A DNA stretch of 64,000 nucleotides, from contig NC_020174.2 of the NCBI RefSeq assembly GCF_000224145.3, forward strand, positions 770,520 to 834,519. The letters run 5' to 3'. This stretch comes from Ciona intestinalis. Taxonomy: Eukaryota; Chordata; Ascidiacea; Phlebobranchia; Cionidae. The notes under the pieces were generated by a model that had not been told where the DNA came from, did not search any database, and saw only the letters and a program-made list of their open reading frames with translations. Position numbers and translations under genes: made by a program. This document shows, in pieces, positions 11,049 to 23,100 of this stretch; the stretch's first letter is position 1, and each line of letters opens with the position of its first letter.

Positions 11049-12461
11049 ATGGGCGAAACAACGAAAATACAGAAACTTGTCGATTCTAAAATTTTGTCAA
11101 ATACCTCCGAAGTATCGGACCGTGAGATCGTTCTGCTTTCCGTTGCAAAAATATTAAAACTGCTGTTTTTAGGCGATGTTTCAGGAGATATAACAGTAAC
11201 AGTGGAAAAGAAGTTAGAGATCGGTGCTTTATTTGAATACGAAGCACGGTTCAACCTCAGTTCTTGTTCTTGTCCGCCTCTTGAAGCAATTATAAGCGGA
11301 GAGCGCAACCTAGTTGCGACAAGTTTTGAATATCAACGGAAATATTCTGACACACCTGCCTTTAGTATTTTTAGGAATGACGCATTTGAAAATTGTATTA
11401 CCGAATCTCTTTTCTGTCAAAGTGAAAGCGAATACTATATAGTTACACGACCTGTCGAAGAAATTAGGTCCAGCAGTATACATTACCGATTCATAACCAT
11501 AGAATCTACGTACACCCAAATTAGCCTGGCTTTGAGGAATTATTTACACCACTTGTACAATGTCTTTCACAAAACATGTCGTCTGTCATTCCATATTCTC
11601 GACGACGAAACTTATTATTCTACGACGTTCGCTTTACCGAACGAGCAAACTGAAACAATATGTACACGCCCGATACTGACGTCAATCGATCATTATTCCA
11701 GTAATTCACACGATATCAGTTTGAATTTTAAACCTTCAAAAGGCGTAACACTTTCTTATAACCATATGAACTGGAAACTTGATCTAGCTGTATCAGTTAA
11801 CAAAACAAGTTCTCTCGAAAGCCTTTCCGTAATACTATATGGCCCATATAATATACCAGTATGGCGCAATGCTGTAGTTCACGGTGCTCTTGATAAAATC
11901 GTACGGCGTATTAATTGGGACGAATACGACATTGAAATTGTGAAGCATATACCACATACAGACGTGTCGTTACTTGAACCTCATGGCAAATGGGAGCTTG
12001 TATCTGCTAACGCAAATCGAATTGAAGTGACGGTCATTGTTATGATAAAGGCAATCTCTCCAGAAGTGCAGTTGCCTAAAAAACTTAAAAATTCAAATAT
12101 TTTTCATGATAACTTGAATGAAATCTTGCTTGAAAACGAAACAGCTTTCGTCCAGTCGTTTCAGAGTGCTTTAGAAAAGACCTGGATTTGTGGGAAAGAA
12201 CTGAAAAGGAAAAGAAGAAAAACACTTTCAGTGGAAAACACTGTTAATTCACTTTTCGACATCATATGCCACAGTACCAATGGTACATTCAATGAGACGT
12301 GCATGACACTTATGTCTTCTAACAGTAGCCACCAATTCAAACAGAAGCTGAAAACGTCTTTAGAAGAGATTGCCGTAGGAAAGCACAAAAAGATAAAGTT
12401 TTCTTCACAAAATGAAGTAAATGATACAACAGGCTGGGAACTGATGGAAAACAGCATTTGA
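11049..12461 (+). CDS. Orphan single-exon gene, 470 aa, unrecognised
   Basis: This is one uninterrupted frame from ATG 11049 to TGA 12459-12461; every other gene here is split into many exons. The product is soluble, with no signal peptide or membrane segment. Visible features: an N-terminal helical stretch (DREIVLLSVAKILKLLFLGD), a beta-rich middle, a GPYNIPVWRNAVVHGALDKI block, a basic patch KELKRKRRKT at about three-quarters length, and a C-terminal helical part ending TGWELMENSI. I do not recognise the family. A tentative thought is a divergent TOPOVIBL/TOP6BL-like meiotic protein (a late transducer-like block and a Trp near the C-terminus), but I cannot verify this. A processed gene (retrocopy) is another explanation for the lack of introns. 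Confidence 0.7.
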   Translation: MGETTKIQKLVDSKILSNTSEVSDREIVLLSVAKILKLLFLGDVSGDITVTVEKKLEIGALFEYEARFNLSSCSCPPLEAIISGERNLVATSFEYQRKYSDTPAFSIFRNDAFENCITESLFCQSESEYYIVTRPVEEIRSSSIHYRFITIESTYTQISLALRNYLHHLYNVFHKTCRLSFHILDDETYYSTTFALPNEQTETICTRPILTSIDHYSSNSHDISLNFKPSKGVTLSYNHMNWKLDLAVSVNKTSSLESLSVILYGPYNIPVWRNAVVHGALDKIVRRINWDEYDIEIVKHIPHTDVSLLEPHGKWELVSANANRIEVTVIVMIKAISPEVQLPKKLKNSNIFHDNLNEILLENETAFVQSFQSALEKTWICGKELKRKRRKTLSVENTVNSLFDIICHSTNGTFNETCMTLMSSNSSHQFKQKLKTSLEEIAVGKHKKIKFSSQNEVNDTTGWELMENSI

Positions 12462-12664
12462 CTTATTATTGAAATGAAATATGATTGATTCTGTAATCAA
12501 ATATATTCGCAATGAAATGTTATTTATATATTGTATATTATTTTTTCTACGGGAAACAAGAACTGATCTTTTGGCAGAAAAATTAGAATAGATTTGTGAA
12601 AATTAATCTTCTGGCAGTTAACTCTGCTAAAGTTCTGCCAAACAGCTTATAAAATATTGATTTT

Positions 12665-12670
12665 AATAAA
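12665..12670 (+). terminator. Candidate poly(A) signal of the orphan gene
   Basis: AATAAA lies 203 bp after the stop codon. It faces the MYCBP2 poly(A) signal about 100 bp away, so the two 3' ends converge or overlap. Confidence 0.45.
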
Positions 12671-12767
12671 ATCTCGTTAATTTTTATGCCAGAAGAGTGT
12701 TTTTTTAGGTTATTGGAGTATCCTGTATTCTAATTGTTTAATACATAACTTTGTTTGTTTTTATATA

Positions 12768-12773
12768 TTTATT
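12768..12773 (-). terminator. Candidate poly(A) signal of MYCBP2
   Basis: TTTATT on the plus strand (AATAAA on the minus), 182 bp downstream of the MYCBP2 stop codon. Confidence 0.5.
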
Positions 12774-12954
12774 TTTACTATACCATGAAATTCAGTGTAA
12801 CATTCTTTTATCGAAATACAAAAAAAGAATTGTTGATTTTAAGTCTTAAAATTGCCGTTGTTGGATTATCTAACTTGGATTCATAATTTTGCAACAAAAA
12901 GCGACGAGTAAGCAGTTACAACACCGGAACTTGACATGCATGCTTGGAAACCTA

Positions 12955-14120
12955 TCAGAATGTATGGGCATTTCTACACACACCACAACCTAATGCAAAC
13001 TCCTCCCCTGTGGGTGGATGCTCCACATGCAACGGACATTCCTTTCCCTCTAACTGTTGGGCTTTTTGTCCAGCAGGGCAATGTGGCAAAGCAGATTTTT
13101 GTAGGGCAGTGATACGCTGGAAATCATCATGACAGGGCTGGCAGAAATGCGTTGTACCAAAACAGAAATAGACGGCTACGGAACAGCAGTAACGACACTG
13201 TAAAAATAATGTTGCAGTTGCATTTGTAGGGAAGTTTAGAAAGCACATTGTAGCAATTAATCAAATATACCATAAAACAACAATTCAGAAGCTTAATAAA
13301 TATTTTGTTTGAATGTAATCCTAGACTGCAATATTATTTTATTCTTTATTATTTAAATTAACTTATAATCCGAACACAACCAAAGAAAAGTGTACATATT
13401 CTCATGAAAATATTACCAGTCACCACTCACTTTATACTCAAGAAAATCTGTTCCATGTTTTGGGCAAATTTGAGCGCATGCAACATCAGAGCAAGCCCCA
13501 CAGATGAGTTCCTTGGGATCGAATAAATCCTCCACGCCTGCTTCTGCATCACAACGGACCTCACCTCCATAATATGCCTGCATGGATTGTGTGGTGTCAG
13601 AAAATTTATTTTTTTTGTCAGAAAAAAACTTTGGTTGTGTCAGATATTTAAACTTCGTTTAAGGCAACTGGTTAAAACTCAAGTTAATCTGGCATTTTAT
13701 GCTTACAATTTTATACATAAAGAAAAAGATAAATAGTATTCAGACAAATTGAAGCTGGCTGGTGCTTAGCTATTGTTAACTTTAAATTGGTATGTTTCTG
13801 AGCCTAATATAATTACAGAATCTTTATAGATAAAAGCCTGGTACACTTTACTTATAAGTAATGCCAGGCATGCCCTACCATGAGTTTTTAATTTGATTAG
13901 CAGCTCTTACCTTATTGCATTTATAGCACATGTAATATGCATATTTATTCAATGCAAATCCAGTGGGATTTTGGTAAAATCTTCCCCCAACAGCAGTAAT
14001 AGATTCACATTCGTTCAATCCTTCATATTCTAATCGTTGCAAAGCTTTACGTTTAACTTGGCTCATCAAGTCTTCTATTTTATTCAGGTATTTTGCCAAA
14101 GACGAATGCTTTATTTCAGT
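12955..14120 (-). other. MYCBP2: MYCBP2 segment: tandem-cysteine (TC) catalytic domain
   Basis: Exons 13911-14120, 13431-13577 and 12955-13197. The two relay cysteines known from human (C4520 and C4572, numbering from memory) have clear counterparts here: the Cys of VRCDAEAG (codon at 13551-13553) and the Cys of VYFCFGTTHF (codon at 13162-13164). Zinc-ligand Cys/His residues around ICGACSD and CQPCHDD are also kept. It ends at TGA 12955-12957. Confidence 0.95.
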
Positions 14121-17100
14121 CTGTGGAAAAATAGATAGAATCCCAAATACAGATTGTTAGCTTAATGCAGCGTGTACATATTACAAAACTTTGAGCATAA
14201 GATAGACATGCCACAAAAGAGGTTTTAAATTGATACACCAAGGGGTAACAGAAGTCCTTTTAACACAAGTGTTTTGTTTTACACACCTCATGACGGCTTA
14301 CAGGTTCTGACATAACTTTGTGAGTGATTCTTTTTATAGTGATTATTCTACTGTGGCTGTTACCAGAGATAACATAATACATAAGTACACCAGAAAAGAC
14401 ATTTAGTTATATTTTAGAGCCAAAATTGGTCAAATATAATGATTGATCGATATATAGCAACCAAAACTCTGCTCTCACCTTACAAATTGAACACAACATG
14501 AAACCAAATGTAATCCTTGGTCCTGCCCATTGTTTCTTAAGTTGCATCTCACAACAATGATAATGAAATATATGACCACATTCCAACTGGAATGAAGAGT
14601 ATAGTTGAAATCATAAATAACCCTTTAACAGATTTGACAGACGTTTTGCAGCTACAGACTGTTTATCCAATTTATGGTTTTATTGGTCAACTTTGTCTAA
14701 TTTATGGTTTTATTAGTTGACTTTGATTTAACATGAATCAAACTAGGATAAAATGTCAAAACAGCAAGAAAATTTGAAAATATGTTAGATAATAGGCAAA
14801 AATTACAATATGAGTGTTAAGGTAATGGGCTAACTCTTGACTAATTCTTAGGTCCCACAGCCGTACAGCGCGCTATGCTGTAGGACCTCACCCTTGTAGA
14901 ATAGAATATAGTGGGCAACAACGGTAACTATAACTGCAAAATATAAGTGAATCTCAAAATGTACAGTTATGAGCGTATAAACTAAACCATGAAACGAGAT
15001 ACAGTTATAAACATTGTTTTGTTAGATAACCTGTATAGCTGGTGCTGCAGATAGTTCATCAGTAAAACACACCATACACATATCATCACCATCTTGTTTA
15101 AGTGAAGGTGTACATGAAGTATGTAAACATGGTAAACATGTTTCTTCATCACGAACACCACCACACATATGACCACAACTATGACTCTTAGAGCAAGCCT
15201 GTATATTTAGTGTAATGGTTAAATGCTTGTAGGGTTTATATATATAGCTGTGTTTTCATTATATCGTCACTAAATGCCTGTGTATTGCCTGTATATTTAG
15301 TGTAATGGTTGAATGCTTATGTGGATGTTATAGTATACTATAAGGTGAGACAAATTTATAGAATATAATAGGCTGGGGTAAGATGATTCATATTTTATAA
15401 TAGGTTGGGGCAAGATGGGACATGCAATCTCATTTATCGCCACATTTGGTTGCAAACAAAGAATATTCAAAGAATTATATATTACCCTTATTCTCAGAAC
15501 TTTAAAAAAGGGTTGGTTAATTGCTAAAAATACGATTAGGAAATATGGGATATTATATGTCACTGGTATCCATCTTACAGGCAGGCCAATATAAATTAAA
15601 ATATAAGGTAAAGAAACAACAGCCCACCATAGCAGCGTGGCTTTGACAAGCTTCATCCAGGCAAACATTGTTAATGGCAAGTTGACCACTATCTGATGTG
15701 CTGCCACAGAATCTACAAACACCTGTGCTTGCTGGTTGTCGCTGACCTGTAGATTAATGAGATGTTACATTGGTTAAAAATATGAACATCCTGGTCCAGT
15801 TTGGTTAAAATAAGGGAGTTAGAAATGCACGCTCTATACTGACGATAATCAGTCATTATCCCAGCAATGCACAAATTTTTGTTTAAACCTTAAACTTTCA
15901 AAGCCGTAACAATTCCCTATAACCATATGAACTAAAAAACTTACATTCATTTTTGAATTTTTTTTCGGACATTTTTAGGTCTATAATAAAGTTGTATAAT
16001 GCAAAGTGCCAACTGCAACATTAACCCGGCAGCAACAGCTTATATATTCAAACCAACAAATCTGTATATTCTGTATATAAATCTGTATATATAAAAACCC
16101 AACAATTTATTTACCAGCAGTTAAAATACCAAACCTCACAAACCTGGTGTTCTTCCTTTAAATTCCACGATTGCCTTCATCGTGTTTGAATCAGCGAGTG
16201 CCATCAACCAGAAGAGTTTGATTCTCCCGCATCCTTCGTGAAGATCAACGCGGATCGATTCCTCTTCCTCCTTGAATACCTGGAGGAACAAGGAATATTT
16301 TTATATTTCATCACTGTAATTTAGCGAGTATGTATATGTGATGATGCTATGGTTATCAGATGAAAAAAAGAATTTTAAACTTTTACCCTTGGAAGAATTC
16401 ATTTATAAATAGTTGTTTTTTACCTTATTTTCATTAAAGAGTTATAAATAAAAAAAATTATGTCTGGTGATGTTAAAAAACACCTGTTTTTGGAAACAAA
16501 AGAATCACTCTAAAAAAAAGTAAACCCACTTTTTATACCTTTTAAAAAAAGATAAAACATTTGTAAAAAGAATCTGTTCTCTAAGAAAAGCAATGCTTAC
16601 CTGTCTCTGGTGATCTTGTGTGCGACGATGTAAATGTAAATATCGGTCGCATTCTGAACATAAGTTGCCACAATCACTACATTGTACGATGGCTTGTGTT
16701 ACTCCATCATCATGGTTGGCACAAGTTAGCTAGAGGCGGGGTAAGGAGAGGTTAGATGGTTCGGTATTTAACAAAGTGTTGTTGATGTAATTAACAAGCA
16801 AAGTAAAAACCTGAAAAGGATTTTTACGAACCTGAAATGTCAATTTGAAAAATATTGACAAAAAAATTGTATATATATTTATAAAATAAATTTATATAAA
16901 AATATGCAGTAGCAAGTTTCAGTTTACTTCCACAAAATTGACTCAAAAAAAAGTCAAAACGTAGGTTTAAAGAATAAACTGCAAAAACAGCTTTAGATTG
17001 ATAAATATTAAAAATAAAAAATACAATATTTTTGTTCAAAGACGCATGTGCAAGGCGATCACCAGTTTATTTTATATTCACATAGAGAGAAACTAAAATA

Positions 17101-20100
17101 ACATTCTAATAACCATTTTTCTAAACAATGTAAACACAATTTGCAGGCAAAAATAAACAGCATATAGGATGCCTAGCGTGTTATACTGTATTAGATCCTC
17201 ATCCGTATAGAATGTATAATTCTAATTAAACCATGTACAGATAATCAAAAAAGCACTACATCCAATGTGTTAAGAAAAAAATCGCAAAGAAAACAACAAA
17301 AAGTTGTATTTTTCACAACTAAAACAAAACAAGTTTTTTCATAAAAAATATTTCATCTTCTTCCAGTTGTTATCGGCAGCAAAGTCCCCTCTTCCATCAT
17401 CCCAAGATCATGAGCCCAAACTTCCAACATTTGACGAAATGGATGCCACGATACAGGACGTTCTGCCACATTATTTGCAGGGTTGGCAGGGTCCTGTATG
17501 ATGGGCGGGCACTCAGTGTTTCCTGAGCTGCTGTATTCAATATTGTAATCCTTGGGTTCGTAGAATCTGCTCCAGGAGATACGGACAGGAGCTGGCCTGT
17601 AAAAGATAAATGTTTGGAGTATTTTTACATAAATTTTTAACATATTACTTTTTTTCTAAATTGTTAATATAATTTCACATAGTACAAGTTGTAAGTTTTC
17701 TGATAGCAAAGTATTCTCACGGCTTTTTACAAGGGCATTGTTGATTGTGAAAAACGATTAGTAGGTTGGGGTAAGATGATCCATGTTTTATTTTACTTTA
17801 TTGTCCCAATTGGTAGTAGCAAAGTATTTAAAGAGAGGTTGGGGTAAGATGATCCATGTTTTATTTTACTTAATGGTCCCAATTGGTAGTAGCAAAGTAT
17901 TTAAAGAGAGGTTGGGGTAAGATGATCCATGTTTTATTTTACTTTATTGTCCCAATTGGTAGTAGCAAAGTATTTAAAGAGACTTATTTAACTGTATTCT
18001 CACGGCTTTTTACAAGGACATTGTTGATTGTGAAAAATACGATTAGGAAATATGCGATATTGCATGTTAACAGTATCCATCTTACCCCACAGTACTGTAT
18101 TATCTTTTGTAAATATCACGGATTAATTTTCTAATTTCCACATACAATTTTACATATTACTCATTTCAAATTATTTCACACATTAAAGAACTCATTACTT
18201 GCTGTTTGCAGTTGAAAGCACCAGTTTAACAAAACACTTTAGCACCGTCCTGTTACTTGGTAAACTTCCCTCAATAATATGACAAGCGTTCTCATATGCT
18301 CGTATAAGCAGCAAAGATAAGAGATACGATGATGGTCGCCATCTTTTCTCATTCCAATCTGCAGCATTGCGCCAATATTTCACAACCTTGATCAAGTCTT
18401 TTACCTGTTGTTGGGAAAGAGTAAACGTTTTGCATATAACGTTAAAAACGTGAAATAAAATAAGGACTACTAGATAAAAATCCTAATCTTTAACCTCCAA
18501 AAAAGCTTAAAAAAAGTTTATTTTTCATGATCAAATTAGATTAACAGTAGTCAATTTAAAATAAGTCAAAACTAGGTACAAAAACAGCAGATTTTCTGGT
18601 TAGTTTAAAACTTTCAACACAAAATAACAAAGTTTCAAAGTTTCTGGTCAGTTTCAAAACTTTCAACACAAAATAACAAAATAACCCTAACCTGATCAGG
18701 TTGTTCTTCGATAAACATTATTTGTCGTTCAGCAGCTGCCGGGCAAAACCAGGTAAGATTCTCGGATGTTCGTTGTCGTAGCAACTCATCATACAACGAA
18801 TCGAATCCATTATCACCAGTTTGTTGCCAATCGTAACTTGTCATTAAATCAACCTCGATTTTGCCTTTGAATATGAACTGTACGGCATACGAGCTGAAAT
18901 ATTTAAAAAGGGTATGGGATAATACAAAAAAATTCAGAAATACTATAGAAGTAAAATTTAAGTAATTTTTTAAAGCCTTTGAATATGAAAAGATGGTATA
19001 CAAAAATATAGATGATTTTGTTAAGCAAACTGTTTATAAATAAAAGAGTGATTTTTTCCGCGTTTATTACCTTTTACATGGGTGTTGGAGTAATGGCCCA
19101 GCTCATTCTTTGAAACTGCACAATATTTATATAACCAAACCAAATCTCAATATGTAACAACTTTAACATTAAGATTTCATTTTTAATACCGGAAATGAGT
19201 TTTTTAAAGGATAAAAAATGTACATTGCTGGAATTTACCTGTAAACAAAATCGGTACAACCTTCCAGTTTTCCTTCTTCTGCCCCATCCACCAACATTCT
19301 ACACAAAGCAACTACAAATGAGGGCATCCACATTATATGACCATTGTATGGCAGGTCTGGTGTCATAAGAACAAAGTCAACGTCCCATCTGTTGCTGCAT
19401 AATGTGTTCGTACCAAGGGATCCTGGGGTGGGAAAATGCATTGAGATAATTGGTTTGAATCCATCTAAGCATAAACATTTAATAAATTGTTAGTTTAGAA
19501 TATTGCATATATCTCTAAATGTTACAGTAAGGAGAAGGTTGTTGAAGCTGCAGTAATGTATTATCTTAGTATAACAAATTGGCTACAACATTAATCGGCT
19601 ACAACAGTGAAAGAAAATGTATCAGTTTAAAGGCATTGAAAGGTTTTCTAAAGAAATTTTAAGTATTTATGTGCAATACTGATCAAGCTTTAAAGTAATA
19701 AGTATAAACTTATATTATCCCACCTGCCACTATCATATTGGTGACTCTTATTGCTGATTTTGCTTCAATAAACTTGGACAGAGTTGTTTTAAGTTGATCT
19801 ATTTCTTTATGAGCAGTTGCTAGTTCAGATGGGTCGGGTCTTGCTTCAGATAATAACCTGTGATGTAATAATAGCATTGTGATGTAATCATGATGCAATA
19901 GTATGGGGAAAGTGCAGGGATTGTACAGTAACAATGTACACAGTATATACAAAGTTATAACACGGGTGTTCTGTTTAATATACCTCGTGGCCACTTACAA
20001 GTTACCATGTGTGTAGCCTTGTAGGTAATTATTTATACACCCATAAGTGACCACTGAGTTGAAGCAATTACTGTTAAGTGTCTTGCATATGAACACACAT

Positions 20101-23100
20101 GCACATAATGGGTGCAGCGCCGAGCTTCGAACCCAATATCCTTTGCTTAAGAGGCAGGGTGCTATAACCATTGAGCCACAGCAATGGTAAACATAAGCTT
20201 ACAAAAAGCATCTAACCCAAATACCCAAAATACCCAAACCAATGCATCCAATACAATAGCCATATCAATACAAACAACAGAAAGTTTTTCTTACAAACTA
20301 AAGTCTTCTCTGTACTTTGTAAACTTTTTTATTCTTTCATTCTCCGTTGGTTGGGGTAAAGGTCGATACGGTCGTCCTGATCGTTGCTCTATTTGCCATT
20401 TACCTGAATATAACGAAGTTAGATCAATATAAAAACATAATGTTATCGTAATAATATAATGATGACGTATGTGTCCCTGGACAATACACCTACAGACATT
20501 GCTCTAACACAGTGGTCACTGAATGGGTTATACATAAACTGAACATAAAAGTTGTGTGACCAAAAAAATTATGTAATTAAAAAGTTATGGAACCAACAAA
20601 TTATGTAACTAAAAAAACTATAATATTAATTATAAACATAAAATATAAATACTTACTTTTCGAAGACCCTCTCTCAGCCAAGTCGTTCATGACGTCAAAT
20701 AAAAATTTTGAAAATCCCGGAACAATCTGACTAAAGCTGTCATTGGCCGATTCTGGACCAATCAGACGCGTTCGTTCCCTTGTGAGGTTTTGACACTTGC
20801 TTTCCAAAGTAACTTTTTGTTTCAGTAGTTCTTGGTATCGACTGTAGATTTGGGATCGGTCCTTTCTATAAAAGAAATAAAAAATCAATATGAACGAATG
20901 TAACTTATATATTCTAGCGTGGCAGGAAAACGACCGTCGTAATAACATGGGTGTTCTATTTCATACACCCCATGCCTGCTTACAAATTACCACGTATGTA
21001 ACTTTGTCGGTGATGTTCTGGTAGCAAGACCAAATTTTTAGCTATTTCAACACGATACCAAGTCATTGGTCTACGAAATATTTTTTTTGTACTTTACATG
21101 TTCATTATATATAGTAGAATGGGGGAAGACGGGATACCTTTAGCACATAATATCCAAATATCCTGATCGTGTTTTAAACAATTAACAACGGCCAATGGAA
21201 GGGGTCGTGCGCATATGGTTTTATAATTCTTTGAATGTTCTTTGATTATTACTAAATGAGACGAGAAAATAGAATGAATACGTGTCCCATCTTCCCCCAA
21301 CCTACTATATGTTAAACCCCTACCTTGCATTATACAACAACTTCCTCTCCCTATCCCCTGTAGGTGAAGGTGCTGGTGTTTTATACAAGAGGTGGTTCGA
21401 TACAATTTCAACATGGATGGAAACATAAGAATATCTGGAGATTGAAAACATAAATATCTCTTATTATAAGGGCTATGTGAATATGCAATTAGCAACATAT
21501 AGTAAAAATATAGTATGTCTACACTTATGGCTAAACAGGTTAGACCAGTGCTCTTCAACCTTTTTTGGGTTGGTGAACCCCTAAAGTTGTTGCGACAAAC
21601 TTATGCACCCCTGATTGCTTTAACGTAAAACTAATGACGTTTCGCAATTCCCTGTGATGCAAGATATAGAATTCATATAAAAAAAACTGTAGAAAAATGG
21701 CTAAATTTGTAAAAATTCAGAAATGAGTATTATTGCTGAAAATTGTTGAAGTTTGTGATGCACCCTTGTATACACTTTTGTACTGGTGCACCCCTGGCAT
21801 ATTTTGATGCACCCTAGGGTGCACCATGCACACCGGTTGAAGAGCACTGGGTTAGAGTTTAACTAGTAGCCATGGGTCACCTACTACTATCTACTATGTA
21901 AAGGGAAAACAGAAAAACAGCTTGGTTGTCCAAGAGCTTAACTTACAGCTTTGGGGAGGGGAAAGATTGGGCAACCATTAGTATAAGACAAAACCTAAAC
22001 AATTTCAGGTAAGCTGACAACCTAAGATTTTCGGGACCTAATGTCATGTTCGCCCCCAACAAATTAAACTGCCGCCGTTTTTTTCTACTTCCATACTAAA
22101 TCACAGCCTGTAATGCCCCAAAACACTATAACCAACTGCAGCCATATTTAACATTAAGCAAACCAAACTAACCTGTCATATCCATCATCAACGTCCGTTC
22201 TGTACGGGTTGTCTGTCAACGCAAGATCTTCTACTGCAAGGTCCGACTTAATAACATCAGCGTCGGACCAATTCTCACCAAAATATCCAATTAAAGGTCC
22301 CTTAGGATTGAGAGGAACATTCATTGAAACATCTTCAGATGCCGGGCATATGAGGGTGGCGTTCCACATTATGTGGCGATGGTAAAACTCCATTAAACCT
22401 AAAACCCGAACATGTATATAGTTAATATCATATGTAAGGTGCAGTGACATGTCATGGGCTTCTGGTGGTACACTGTGGTTTGAGGCAATGGGCCAACACT
22501 AGAACATTTTGAGTTCATGTCAGAGTTTCCCATTATCCCTATGTAGTACCAGGACTAAACAAACAGAACATAAATTTAATGCATGAAACGTCAAAGCATT
22601 TAATCTCATGTAGTTTTTCTTACCCTTGCATAAAAATAAGGGTTTGATTTTATTGATATGTAAGACTAGTGTGCATTACACTATATAATACACTTCACTA
22701 AATAATTGGAAAAAAAATAAATGTTAAAGTATTATACCCGATATATACCCGATAGTTTTATAAAACACACCCCCCCAAAACACAAAACAGAATAAGGAGC
22801 TGCTTTTGTGGTCATGTAAGACCAGGGTAAACTATTCTATTTAATACATTTTTGATAATAATCACAAAAACATAAATACATATGAAATGTTATACACTTT
22901 ACCTGATGTGGGTTTATAAGACCTAAACGTTGCAAAACAGAGGAAGGGGCTGTTTTTATGTTTGTCTAAAGGACAGAGTACATGCAATACATTAAATACA
23001 CCTTACTAAATAATCACAAAAACATAAACCCAAATGCTGAAATGTTAAACACTTTACCGGATGTAGTTTTATCGTTCTGATCCATCTTTAGTTTAAGTTT

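Noticed and set aside
10985..11308. 107-aa minus-strand open frame overlapping the orphan gene start
   Set aside because: It is antisense to the longer 470-codon frame, with no recognisable domain.
15297..15722. 141-aa minus-strand open frame
   Set aside because: It runs through a MITE and reads the MYCBP2 exon 15628-15746 in the wrong frame. The true frame gives the CRFCGS zinc-binding sequence.
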